24,030 bases of DNA from CAZSIA01 sp045126355 (GCA_045126355.1 JBGVOE010000014.1:1-24030); one strand, 5' to 3'; positions 1 to 7,919 are shown, counted from the stretch's first letter. Numbers and translations are program-made. The notes: a model not told the origin generated them from the letters alone.

Positions 1-311
1 AAACTGAAATCGTTACTCCAACACCTAATCCAGGAGATTCTGGTAACACAGGTAACCAAGGTGGAAATACTGGCGACTCAGGTAATACTGGAGAACAACC
101 TGATGACGGTAAAGATGAAACACCAGATGATGGTAAATTAGATGAAATCAAAGATAAATTTGATAACTGGTTTGAAGACTTTAAAGCTAAAGTTGAAGAA
201 AACAAAGCACTTAAAGCCGCAACAATCGCCTTTGGTTGTATCACAGGTATCTTATTATTATATGGAATCTATGTAATCTTCAAAAAATTATTTAGATGGT
301 TAGGAAGATAA
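1..311 (+). CDS. C-terminal end of a pIII-like (adhesin/minor coat) inovirus protein, partial
   Basis: The reading frame is open from base 3 to the TAA at 309-311, and its start lies before the window. The visible part is a Thr/Pro/Gly/Asn-rich repetitive linker (GNTGNQGGNTGDSGNTG, then DDGK repeats) followed by a charged helix (LDEIKDKFDNWFEDFKAK). A single hydrophobic segment of about 20 residues (TIAFGCITGILLLYGIYVIF) and a short basic tail (KKLFRWLGR) end the protein. A flexible Gly-rich linker with a C-terminal membrane anchor is the layout of filamentous-phage pIII attachment proteins, which stay anchored in the host membrane until virion release. It overlaps the Zot-like gene by 16 bp, the usual pIII-pI order. 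The family name is inferred from architecture and neighbours, since the binding domain is not visible. A cell-surface protein with a C-terminal anchor is the alternative. Confidence 0.55.
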   Translation, partial: TEIVTPTPNPGDSGNTGNQGGNTGDSGNTGEQPDDGKDETPDDGKLDEIKDKFDNWFEDFKAKVEENKALKAATIAFGCITGILLLYGIYVIFKKLFRWLGR

Positions 312-2158
312 TATTATCTATCCTTGGGACGCTAGGAATAGGAATTCTCTTATTCCTAGTTTTCCAAAACATCGATTCATTCGTAGCTACAACAAACAGA
401 TTAAGTGACATTTTGAAGATTGATAGCTTAAAGAATTTCTTTGAAGTCTACAATGAATCATCCACTCAAATATATGACGAATCCATAAAAGAAATAGAAG
501 GTGCAGTTAATGGAGTTATTGATTCATTTAATCAGGTATCTCAAAAACCTTTTGAAGAACTCTTAGCTGAATTTCTTTATAACCTATTAGACTTTGGATT
601 AGACTTCTTTATCTATTTCTGTAACTATGGATTAAACGCTATATTAATAGCCTACATTCTCCTAGATGAAACATTTGCAGGAGAACAATTGAACATAAAA
701 ACAAGCCCACTCGCTTATCTTTGGATAAAGATAAATAACCTACTAAATAACTTTAAAAACGGCGTAATTTGGCTCTTTAGACAAGTTTTTAACTTCTTAT
801 CGAGCAACAAACAAATCATCGTTTTAAGCTTATTTTTGGCCTTGTGTGCCAATGGTTTTATCTATAGATTTGTAGTTGAATTTGTAATATTTTTAATCAC
901 ATATGTTATTAGAATGATTAACCTAGAAACATATGTTGTTATATTCCAAATAGTACAAACAATATTCACATTCTTATACCCAAAGTTAAAATTCATACCT
1001 TTATGGATCTGGATACCTACTTTAGTTATTGTTGTATTCTTTAATGCAGTATCACGTGCTAAATTCAAACTTAAAAAGAATCATGAAAGATTAAAAACAT
1101 TCGCTAAAGATGAACTAACACAAACAACATTTATTAATGGACCACCAGGAACTGGAAAGACATTACTCAATGTAAGTTTAACACTAGCAAGTGAAGAAAA
1201 TTATATTGAAGAACTAGAAAAGAAATTACTAGATTATGAGATGCAATATAAGTATTTAAACTTCGCAAATATACGTGCACATCCTGAGCGATATCCAGAA
1301 CATGAAGCTTATATAAATACATATAATTTACTTACTTCAAGAGGAACATTTATTATTTCTAACTATGCTATTTACTCACCATTATTTAATCAATATTCCA
1401 AGATATTTAATTTCGATTATATGAGAGTAAATATACCAACTAATATATATCCGCTTGAAGAATATATCGTTATATCAATATCAGAATTTGATAAAGAATA
1501 TAACTCACACGATGATAAAAAAGCAGTTGGAGAAGAAGGTGCCGCAACATTCTTTTCAACTGTATCTCACAATCTTAAAAGACATACAAAAATATTTGTA
1601 GATTATCAGCTTAAAGATCAAGTACCGTTAAGAATAAGAGGAAATTCGGAATACTTTATTACAATAAAAGAACGTAAAAAGAAGTATCCAATTTTATTGA
1701 TGGTATATTATTTGCCTTTTAAATTAACTTATAAAATTGTAAGGTATTACATTAAAAAGTATGAATTAAGAAAAAGGAAAATCAATAGAAAGTCTATGCG
1801 TACGTCTGTAGCACAATATAAAAGAAACGATATTACCTTACCGTATGCAGTATTAAGAGGACTAGCTACATCCTTAAAAAGAGTTTGTGATTGGTTTGAT
1901 TCTTTCTATTACTTTAAACTTTCAACAATAGTCTCACAAGAAGGAGAAATTAAAGGTAAAAAGAAAAAGTTAAATATAAATGTTAGAGACCTTAGTTATA
2001 ATAATCAAAATCTATATGATTCTACATTCTTAAGCTATGCTTATGAACAAAAGAAAAATACAAATTTTAAGGACCTACCTACATTTACACAATTAACACC
2101 ACCAATAGAAGAATTAGACTTATGTAATTCTAAATTCTATAACAAAATTAATCAATAA
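296..2158 (+). CDS. Zot/pI-like inovirus assembly ATPase with N-terminal membrane segments
   Basis: This 620-residue protein has a hydrophobic N-terminus (residues 4-23) and more membrane segments near 95-122, 172-206 and 234-250. A cytoplasmic ATPase domain follows, with Walker A GPPGTGKT at 282-289. The stretch IVISISEF (391-398) sits at the Walker B position, and the motifs RHTKIFVDYQ and LRIRG after it match the conserved tail of Zot/pI ATPases (PF05707). These proteins sit in the inner membrane and power extrusion of filamentous virions. The domain order is membrane first, ATPase second, the reverse of the classical Zot order, and the length exceeds the usual ~350-450 residues. The Walker B Asp is not canonical. 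The ATG overlaps the upstream pIII-like gene by 16 bp, implying translational coupling. A conjugation-type ATPase is the alternative, but the pIII-like neighbour and the Rep gene favour an inovirus. Confidence 0.7.
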   Translation: MVRKIILSILGTLGIGILLFLVFQNIDSFVATTNRLSDILKIDSLKNFFEVYNESSTQIYDESIKEIEGAVNGVIDSFNQVSQKPFEELLAEFLYNLLDFGLDFFIYFCNYGLNAILIAYILLDETFAGEQLNIKTSPLAYLWIKINNLLNNFKNGVIWLFRQVFNFLSSNKQIIVLSLFLALCANGFIYRFVVEFVIFLITYVIRMINLETYVVIFQIVQTIFTFLYPKLKFIPLWIWIPTLVIVVFFNAVSRAKFKLKKNHERLKTFAKDELTQTTFINGPPGTGKTLLNVSLTLASEENYIEELEKKLLDYEMQYKYLNFANIRAHPERYPEHEAYINTYNLLTSRGTFIISNYAIYSPLFNQYSKIFNFDYMRVNIPTNIYPLEEYIVISISEFDKEYNSHDDKKAVGEEGAATFFSTVSHNLKRHTKIFVDYQLKDQVPLRIRGNSEYFITIKERKKKYPILLMVYYLPFKLTYKIVRYYIKKYELRKRKINRKSMRTSVAQYKRNDITLPYAVLRGLATSLKRVCDWFDSFYYFKLSTIVSQEGEIKGKKKKLNINVRDLSYNNQNLYDSTFLSYAYEQKKNTNFKDLPTFTQLTPPIEELDLCNSKFYNKINQ

Positions 2159-2205
2159 TGTTACAAATAATATGGGTCTTTTAAAAGTTTCAAATTAAGG
2201 AAAAA

Positions 2206-2267
2206 GGTTTACTCCAACCACGACAGTTTGGGGCTAGACTAATAGCCCCTCTGTCGGGGAGTAAACC
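2206..2267. other. Stacked hairpin, candidate rolling-circle origin or packaging signal
   Basis: Three perfect inverted repeats are nested on one axis: GGTTTACTCC (2206-2215) with GGAGTAAACC (2258-2267), GACAG (2222-2226) with CTGTC (2251-2255), and GGGGCTA (2230-2236) with TAGCCCC (2243-2249), leaving a 6-nt loop. It is far richer in GC than its surroundings and has no T-run after it, so it is not a terminator. It lies directly upstream of the rolling-circle initiator gene in the 153-bp gap between the assembly and replication genes. Rep_trans initiators nick at hairpins of this kind, and filamentous phages carry origin and packaging hairpins in this gap. The role is inferred from structure and position. 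Confidence 0.65.
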
Positions 2268-2311
2268 GCACTTAATGATCTTTAAAAACAATTATTGAAA
2301 GGATGATTTAT

Positions 2312-3448
2312 ATGGATGAAAATAACATAAAAATAAAAATCGACTATTTAAGTGTTACATTTCCTTTGGTTTATTTACCAGGTGAAAATGAATTATTCAA
2401 TGTCCATGAAACAGTAAGAATGATTGCTAACTATTTAAATGTCAGAAACTTTGAAATTACAAAACAAGATTATGCAACAAATAGATTTAAATATCAGTAT
2501 ATGTTAGGTGAAAACATAACATTAAGATTAGCAGGACCAACTAATGATTTAGGAGATAAAACGTGTCAATTAGAATTAAAAGGTGAAGGATGCAGAGACT
2601 TCGAAAGAAGAAATCCTGAAAAGTCATGGAATAATCTATTCGTATTTATATCTCAATTAAATGGTAAATTTAAAAGAATCGATATTGCAATTGATGATTT
2701 TAAAGGAGAACACGTAAAACTAGATTGGTTGCTTAGAAAATTACAATCAAGATATTATACATCAATATTTAATTCCTCATTTAGACCAATTGGTACTTTA
2801 GAATCCGGGTTAACTATTAACTTCGGCAATAATAAAAGCCTTTGTGAATTATGTATCTACGATAAAAAGATGCAACAAAAAGTATTAAAACGAGCGGTTG
2901 ATGAAGAATATTGGGTTAGATATGAAATGCGTTTTAGAGGAGAAAAAGCAGAACAAGTTATCTTATCTTTATTTCAAGAATATCAAAATACCGATGAAGA
3001 AATGTATGGTATAGCTTTAGAAAATTTTGCTTGTGAACAATTATACGGAATATTAGATATTAAAGAAGATAATAGATATTCCAAAGCGGATCAAAAGAAA
3101 GCTAAAACAGATAAAAATTGGACAAACTTCTTAAATAATGTAAAGAAAGGTAAACTAGCTCCTAAGATTGATGCTGAAGCTTCGATTGAAAAGTACTTTA
3201 AAAATATTGAACCACAAGCTGCTCTTTATATGATAATAAGATATTTATTAAATGGTAAAGATCAAAATTTATTTGAAATGGCTATGTATAAACTAATGTA
3301 TGAGCATAGCGTATTTAGAAAAGATAAATTCCAAAGGTTAAACTTATTTCTTGATCAAATGAATTGTAAAACATTATCTGATGAAGAAATGGAAAAGTTA
3401 AGACAAGAGTTCTTTGGAATTGTAAATGATAGGGAGTTACCATTCTAA
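2312..3448 (+). CDS. Rolling-circle replication initiator, Rep_trans family
   Basis: The 378-residue protein starts with IDYLSVTF and contains RIDIAIDD (about 122-129). It then has ELCIYDKKMQQ, whose Tyr (about residue 183) matches the nicking tyrosine of the Rep_trans family (PF02486: pT181 RepC, Tn916 Orf20, CTX RstA). Such proteins nick one strand at an origin hairpin, stay joined to the 5' end and start rolling-circle synthesis. I chose the ATG at 2312 because GAAAGG lies 8 bases before it; the in-frame ATG at 2303 abuts that site. The candidate origin hairpin lies 45 bp upstream. The stop overlaps the next ATG (TAATG), so the operon continues. A relaxase of an integrative conjugative element is the alternative, but no FtsK-like or type IV secretion genes are visible. 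Confidence 0.85.
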   Translation: MDENNIKIKIDYLSVTFPLVYLPGENELFNVHETVRMIANYLNVRNFEITKQDYATNRFKYQYMLGENITLRLAGPTNDLGDKTCQLELKGEGCRDFERRNPEKSWNNLFVFISQLNGKFKRIDIAIDDFKGEHVKLDWLLRKLQSRYYTSIFNSSFRPIGTLESGLTINFGNNKSLCELCIYDKKMQQKVLKRAVDEEYWVRYEMRFRGEKAEQVILSLFQEYQNTDEEMYGIALENFACEQLYGILDIKEDNRYSKADQKKAKTDKNWTNFLNNVKKGKLAPKIDAEASIEKYFKNIEPQAALYMIIRYLLNGKDQNLFEMAMYKLMYEHSVFRKDKFQRLNLFLDQMNCKTLSDEEMEKLRQEFFGIVNDRELPF

Positions 3449-3699
3449 TGTCAATAGACGATAATTTATTCATTTATAATACTATAAATCATAAATATTC
3501 AAATTATATAGTACCTAAACTACCAAATTTAATATGTACATATTTATTGCAATATCCTGAAAAACATGATTTATATTTATCATCAAATGTAGATGTTGAA
3601 GAATTATTAAAATATATTATTGAAACTAGAAAACATGAAAAAATAAAACTCTCTGAAATTATTATTAATTATGTGGAGGTTATATGCAACAATACTTAA
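3448..3699 (+). CDS. Small protein of unknown function between Rep and helicase
   Basis: This 83-residue protein is not recognised. It begins with MSIDDNLFIYNTINHKYSNY, is rich in Ile, Asn, Tyr and Leu, and has no obvious membrane span or cysteine motif. Its ATG shares one base with the Rep stop (TAATG), and its last 16 bases overlap the start of the helicase gene, so the three genes are probably translated in a coupled way. Placement between initiator and helicase suggests a replication accessory or a single-strand binding role, but that is inference from position only. Codon use resembles its neighbours. The tight overlaps at both ends are the main evidence that it is a real gene. Confidence 0.65.
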   Translation: MSIDDNLFIYNTINHKYSNYIVPKLPNLICTYLLQYPEKHDLYLSSNVDVEELLKYIIETRKHEKIKLSEIIINYVEVICNNT

Positions 3700-5540
3700 A
3701 AGAATTAAATGAACAACAATTAAAAGCAGTTACAACTAATGCTAAAAAAGTATTAGTTATGGCAGGTGCTGGAAGTGGTAAAACAAAAGTTTTAACATCT
3801 AAAATTAAATATAAAATTGATACAGGAACATTTGCTCAATCTATATGTGCTTTTACTTTTACAAATAAAGCAGCTCGTGAAATGAAGTGGCGTTTAGAAA
3901 AGATGATAGGTGGAGAATTAGATGCCTTCATTGGGACATTTCATTCATACTGTTACAGTTTTATAATGAATTTTCATTATGATTTAGGATTTACAAGTAT
4001 TCCTACTGTAATAGATGATGACTCTAAAAGGAAATTAATCAAACAAATATTGGATGAAAAGAATATTAAAATTAATGCTAGATTATTCATTGATAATATT
4101 TCTAAAATAAAAAATCATGTTGAAGCTAAAGGTTTATCAACTGAAGAATCAATTTTATTATTAGAAGTATATGATGAATATCAAAAACGATTATTACAAT
4201 CAAATTCATTAGATTTTGATGATATGATTCCAATGTTTATAAAATTAGTAAATACAAATCCAGTTGTATATGATATATCAGTAGCTAGTATTCAATATGT
4301 TTTAGTTGATGAATGTCAAGATACTAATCAAATCCAATATGATTTAGTAAACTTGTTAGCTAAAGAATGTGGTAACATCTTTATGGTTGGAGATGAAAAT
4401 CAAATTATTTATTCATTTAGAAGTAGTGATATTAAGTTATTTAATGATTTTAAAGAATCTGCTGATGAAGTTATAATTTTAAATCAAAACTATCGTTCTA
4501 CAAAACAAATTTTAAAAGCAGCAAATACTTTAATATCAAATAACACAGGAAGAACTCATATTGATTTATTCTCTAATATCGATTCTGATATTAAGATACA
4601 TTATAAAGAGTTCAATAATACTTATGAAGAGTCACAAATGGTAGCAAAACTAATTGAAAGTTTACATAAAAAAGGATTTACCTATAAAGATATAGCAGTT
4701 ATTTATAGGAACAACTATCAATCCTATTTAGTTGAAAACGAACTAAATAAATTAAAAATACCTTATACTTTATATGGTGGACATCCATTTTACTCATATA
4801 AAGAAATTAAAGGTATATTATCGATTTATAAAATATTATTAAATCATAATAATGAAATTGCACTAAATGATATATATAATGTTCCTAATCCTAGATGTGA
4901 AGCTTATGTATATTCTGACATGATTAAAAGATATCACTTGCAAAGTTCTTATACTCTATTAGAATTTTTATCTAAAGAAACTAATGAAAATTTAAGAAAT
5001 TTAGGTATTAAATTAATGTCATTAAGTAATCAATTAAAAAGTATGAATAATGAATTATTCTTTATGGAGATACTTAAACATTTAGGATATGATAGTTATA
5101 TAAAAACAACTGATAAACAAGATGAAAAATATTCAAGAATTATGACTCTAAAAGATATTATTTGCAATAGTGAAAAAAGTATTATTGAAACAATCAATGA
5201 TTTAATGATTAGTGATGAAGATGATTCAAAATCTGATAAAGTAACTTTATTAACTATACACAAAAGTAAAGGGTTGGAGTTTCAATGTGTAATTATTATT
5301 AGTTGTAATGAAGGAATTATCCCACCATCTAAAATAACAAAAGAAGCTAAAGATGAAGAAAGAAGATGCATGTATGTTGCGATGACTAGAGCTATGAAAT
5401 TTCTATATATCACATGTGCTCAGAATCATTATATTAAAGGAAATAAATATCAATTTAACCCATCATCATTTCTAATAGAATCTGGCTTATTTGGTGAGTC
5501 TAATCTAGAATATTTTAGAAAATATTGGTATAATAAATAA
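3684..5540 (+). CDS. UvrD/PcrA-type superfamily 1 DNA helicase carried by the phage
   Basis: The 618-residue protein shows the whole SF1A series in order: Q motif (LNEQQLKAV), motif I AGAGSGKT at 27-34, Ia (FTFTNKAAREM), Ib (GTFHSYCY), II VDECQD at 208-213, III (GDENQIIYSF), IV (NQNYRST), V (TIHKSKGLEFQ) and VI (RRCMYVAMTRA). It should therefore be an active 3'-5' helicase. It is shorter than PcrA (about 720 residues), mainly at the C-terminus. It starts at an ATG six bases after GGAGG and overlaps the preceding ORF. PcrA is the helicase that pT181-type Rep proteins recruit to unwind at the nick, so a self-supplied copy beside a Rep_trans gene fits rolling-circle replication. A defence or repair role is possible but less likely given the operon. 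Confidence 0.93.
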   Translation: MQQYLKELNEQQLKAVTTNAKKVLVMAGAGSGKTKVLTSKIKYKIDTGTFAQSICAFTFTNKAAREMKWRLEKMIGGELDAFIGTFHSYCYSFIMNFHYDLGFTSIPTVIDDDSKRKLIKQILDEKNIKINARLFIDNISKIKNHVEAKGLSTEESILLLEVYDEYQKRLLQSNSLDFDDMIPMFIKLVNTNPVVYDISVASIQYVLVDECQDTNQIQYDLVNLLAKECGNIFMVGDENQIIYSFRSSDIKLFNDFKESADEVIILNQNYRSTKQILKAANTLISNNTGRTHIDLFSNIDSDIKIHYKEFNNTYEESQMVAKLIESLHKKGFTYKDIAVIYRNNYQSYLVENELNKLKIPYTLYGGHPFYSYKEIKGILSIYKILLNHNNEIALNDIYNVPNPRCEAYVYSDMIKRYHLQSSYTLLEFLSKETNENLRNLGIKLMSLSNQLKSMNNELFFMEILKHLGYDSYIKTTDKQDEKYSRIMTLKDIICNSEKSIIETINDLMISDEDDSKSDKVTLLTIHKSKGLEFQCVIIISCNEGIIPPSKITKEAKDEERRCMYVAMTRAMKFLYITCAQNHYIKGNKYQFNPSSFLIESGLFGESNLEYFRKYWYNK

Positions 5541-5559
5541 AAGCACTGGAGGTGTATCT

Positions 5560-6189
5560 ATGGAAGAAAATGTAAAAGAATTTTTAAACAGTAATAATCC
5601 TAATGATTTTTTTAATATTAAAATTGAGTTAGATGATAATCCTATTATTTTCATTAGTTACTATGCTGAAGAAGATGTTTTGGAATCTAGGGGAGATTTA
5701 ATAAATAGATTACTTCCTACTAACTGTATTGTTCCAGACTTAAGTAATTTTATTTTATCATTCGATTCAGATGATACAATTTATGTTGCTTCAAGTAAAA
5801 GAGAACCAACTAGGACAATATATGTAGGTTTTGATAAATCATATTTTAGTAATATCAATGTAGATAATTCATTTTTTTATAAAACTACTATTAAGAAATT
5901 ATATTATTATATAATATCTTTTAGAATGAATAAGTTAGAAGCATTTGAAAAATCAATATTGTGTCATTGTAAATATAAAGGAATAACAAATTCAGACGCT
6001 GCAAAATTACTTGGAGTAAATAAATCAGACTATGAGATGCTTTTATCAGGCAAAATTGAACATATACAAAAAATGGATCGAAAAGCAGTGTTAACTGCAT
6101 TAGGTATACCACAAGAAGAATGTAGTGATAGTTATTTTGTAAATTTACTTATGAAAATAGAATATCAGGAGATTAAAAATGTATTCTAA
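5560..6189 (+). CDS. Unrecognised protein with a C-terminal helix-turn-helix-like segment
   Basis: The protein has 209 residues. I recognise no family. Residues 1-120 are probably a mixed alpha/beta domain (IIFISYYAEEDV, TIYVASSK, RTIYVGFDKSYF). Residues about 139-165 (YKGITNSDAAKLLGVNKSDYEMLLSGK) read like a helix-turn-helix, as in XRE-type DNA-binding proteins. A good GGAGG site precedes the ATG, and it lies 19 bp after the helicase stop in the same operon. It overlaps the next gene by 11 bp. In this position it could be a late regulator or a DNA-binding replication or packaging factor. That is inference only. Confidence 0.7.
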   Translation: MEENVKEFLNSNNPNDFFNIKIELDDNPIIFISYYAEEDVLESRGDLINRLLPTNCIVPDLSNFILSFDSDDTIYVASSKREPTRTIYVGFDKSYFSNINVDNSFFYKTTIKKLYYYIISFRMNKLEAFEKSILCHCKYKGITNSDAAKLLGVNKSDYEMLLSGKIEHIQKMDRKAVLTALGIPQEECSDSYFVNLLMKIEYQEIKNVF

Positions 6190-6718
6190 TAAACAATCAA
6201 CTAGAAGAACATTTTATATATACTGTACATTACTGATATATAAATCAGTATCATGTAAACAAATATGTGGTGAATTTGAAATTCAAACTAGAGCGTTTCA
6301 AAAATATATGAAACAAGTAAAAGATGCAATTGAATTGTTAAAATTACCTTATATTATTAGATATGACTATAAAATGAAAAGATATGAACTTATCGAATTG
6401 CCAATTAACATGATTGATACATCATATGAATTAACTGAAGCTCAAGAAAAAGAATTAGCAATGATTAAAATATATAATTATTTAAGACAAGGAGTAAAAA
6501 TAAATTCTAATACTCTGTATCGTTTATATAAATGGGATGATAAAACTGCTAGAGAGTTTATACGTAATATGGCATACAATTTATATCAAGTATCGCATAA
6601 AGAATATATTTATTTTGATGAATCGTCTAAATCATTTTATTTATATACAGCTGATGATGATTATGAAGATTATTATTATGAAGATTGGATAAATAATATA
6701 TATGAATTTAAATACTAG
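6179..6718 (+). CDS. Unrecognised protein with N-terminal HTH-like region, last gene of the replication operon
   Basis: This 179-residue protein has an N-terminal stretch (about 20-52: YKSVSCKQICGEFEIQTRAF then QKYMKQVKDAIE) that resembles the winged-helix start of DeoR/WYL-type regulators. A basic, Tyr-rich middle and a second helical region follow. The C-terminus is strikingly acidic and aromatic (DDDYEDYYYEDW). There is no WYL domain of normal length. The gene overlaps the previous one by 11 bp and has a GGAG site before the ATG. It ends with TAG right at the base of a terminator, so it closes the operon that begins at the initiator. A transcriptional regulator is the best guess, at low certainty. 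Confidence 0.7.
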   Translation: MYSNKQSTRRTFYIYCTLLIYKSVSCKQICGEFEIQTRAFQKYMKQVKDAIELLKLPYIIRYDYKMKRYELIELPINMIDTSYELTEAQEKELAMIKIYNYLRQGVKINSNTLYRLYKWDDKTAREFIRNMAYNLYQVSHKEYIYFDESSKSFYLYTADDDYEDYYYEDWINNIYEFKY

Positions 6719-6744
6719 GTAGCTAAAAACTATCTAGTTTTTTT
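6715..6744 (+). terminator. Rho-independent terminator of the replication operon
   Basis: The stem CTAGGTAG/CTATCTAG (one G-T wobble, loop CTAAAAA) is followed by seven T. It overlaps the TAG stop of the preceding gene and separates the phage operon from the cargo gene. Confidence 0.85.
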
Positions 6745-6771
6745 AAAAATATTAAAGTTGATAATTACATA

Positions 6772-6800
6772 TTGACTTAAAAAAGTAAATCTCATATAAT
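6772..6800 (+). promoter_or_regulatory. Strong sigma-A-type promoter of the nucleotidyltransferase gene
   Basis: TTGACT (6772-6777) and TATAAT (6795-6800) are separated by 17 bp. This lies just after the operon terminator and about 60 bp before the start codon, giving this gene its own transcription. Confidence 0.8.
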
Positions 6801-6861
6801 ATAACGATTTAATGAACTAGATTCTTAAATGGTTGGTTGTGGGAAACGAAAGGATATTCTT

Positions 6862-7497
6862 ATGAGTAATTTTATTTATGTGACAAAAAATGAATGGAAA
6901 CCTGTAAAACAAGAAATAATCGAAATGATTAATGAGGTACAAGATATCGTTAGAGAAGACTTCACATTTAGATTTGATTTCATTGGAAGTGTTCCATTAA
7001 ATATGGTAACTCAAGATTTAGATTCAAATGTTGGTTATGATTTTGATATTAACATTAGAGTAAATGATGAAGAAGAAAATTATAATGCAAAAGAAATTAA
7101 ACATATTCTCATGAATGCTTTTAATCAAGTAGTAAGAAATTATGGATATTCATATTGTGAAGATAACACGCGTGTATTTACAATTAAATCTATCAATCAT
7201 TATCAATCAAAAATAATACATAGTTGTGACTTTGCAGTAGTAAATGATTGTGAAGATGGAAGACAACAATATATAAGACATAATAAAAATCAAAATTCTT
7301 ATTACTGGGAATATCAACCATATGGTTTTAATCTTGAACATAAAATAAAATGGCTAAAAGCAAATAAATTATGGGATGAAGTAAAAGAAAGATATCTTGA
7401 TAAAAAAGATAATAATACAATCCCTACAAAGAAATCACGTTCATTACGAGCTGAAACAATTAATGAAGTATGTAATGAAAATGGTTATATTGAATAA
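6862..7497 (+). CDS. Nucleotidyltransferase-fold protein, autonomous cargo (moron) gene
   Basis: This 211-residue protein carries the signature of the Pol-beta nucleotidyltransferase fold: GS at 42-43 (FDFIGSVPLN), the Asp pair in GYDFDINI (D60, D62) and a third Asp in HSCDFAVV (D123). All three metal-binding carboxylates are therefore present. The C-terminal KKSRSLRAETINEV is, from memory, typical of a conserved hypothetical family on Firmicute mobile elements. I chose the ATG at 6862, 8 bases after AAAGGA; the in-frame ATG at 6829 has no ribosome site. With its own promoter and terminator it is a moron-type insert between the replication operon and the immunity region. NTases on mobile elements act as toxins (MNT type), antibiotic-modifying enzymes or cyclic-nucleotide synthases, and I cannot say which. 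No HEPN antitoxin partner and no CBASS effector sits beside it. Confidence 0.7.
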   Translation: MSNFIYVTKNEWKPVKQEIIEMINEVQDIVREDFTFRFDFIGSVPLNMVTQDLDSNVGYDFDINIRVNDEEENYNAKEIKHILMNAFNQVVRNYGYSYCEDNTRVFTIKSINHYQSKIIHSCDFAVVNDCEDGRQQYIRHNKNQNSYYWEYQPYGFNLEHKIKWLKANKLWDEVKERYLDKKDNNTIPTKKSRSLRAETINEVCNENGYIE

Positions 7498-7507
7498 TAT
7501 CTAGGAG

Positions 7508-7536
7508 CTCACTTAATTATAAAAGTGAGTTTTTTT
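7508..7536 (+). terminator. Terminator after the nucleotidyltransferase gene
   Basis: The perfect 7-bp stem CTCACTT/AAGTGAG is followed by seven T. It begins 11 bp after the stop. The T-run lies only on the + side, so it does not serve the convergent repressor gene. Confidence 0.88.
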
Positions 7537-7556
7537 ATGCTCAAAAAAAGGAGAAT

Positions 7557-7901
7557 CTATTTTCTAGACTCTCCTAATCGATACAATTCTCTAACTGTTT
7601 CTTGATGCTTTTTATATTCATCACTATAAAATTTATTTAATAATTCTTTACCTTCTTCAGAAATTTCATCATTACTCTTATAGCCAAAGAACGCATGTAA
7701 ATCTACATTAAACAATTCTTCTAATTCAAATAATTTATCAATAGTCGGTAAGCATACTGCATTGTACCATCTAGCAACAGTAGTAGTTGAAACATTTAAC
7801 GCTTTAGCTACTGCAGCTTGATTAATATTCTTTGATTTAGATATTGCATTTATATTTTCAGAAAATTTATTTAATAATTCTGGATCAGTTACTTGCTTCA
7901 T
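7557..7901 (-). CDS. XRE/Cro-CI family repressor of the prophage
   Basis: This 114-residue protein has an XRE helix-turn-helix in its first 65 residues (INQAAVAKALNVSTTTVARW, then PTIDKLFELEELFNVDLHAFF) and a short charged C-terminal tail. It has no LexA-like peptidase domain, so it is an ImmR-type rather than a lambda-CI-type repressor. It reads leftward, divergent from the gene at 8052. The 150 bp between them hold a promoter for each direction and three copies of one operator. The start codon follows GAAGGTGAT on the minus strand. The arrangement implies that it represses the rightward lytic/excision operon and controls its own gene. Relief may involve the zincin-like product of the divergent gene, by analogy with ImmA, but that protein lacks the usual active site. 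Confidence 0.87.
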   Translation of the reverse strand: MKQVTDPELLNKFSENINAISKSKNINQAAVAKALNVSTTTVARWYNAVCLPTIDKLFELEELFNVDLHAFFGYKSNDEISEEGKELLNKFYSDEYKKHQETVRELYRLGESRK

Positions 7902-7919
7902 GATATCACCTTCGAAACA

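Noticed and set aside
2206..2267. Rho-independent terminator of the Zot-like gene
   Set aside because: The stem is multi-tiered and much longer than a terminator, and no T-run follows on either strand.
5921..6112. A minus-strand open frame opposite the 209-residue protein
   Set aside because: Hydrophobic antisense product with no ribosome site; the + strand frame is in an overlapping operon and is the real gene.
6862..7497. CBASS or MNT-HEPN toxin-antitoxin system
   Set aside because: Only the nucleotidyltransferase is present. There is no HEPN gene, effector (nuclease, membrane or patatin-like) or Cap2/Cap3-like partner, and the gene is bounded by its own promoter and terminator.
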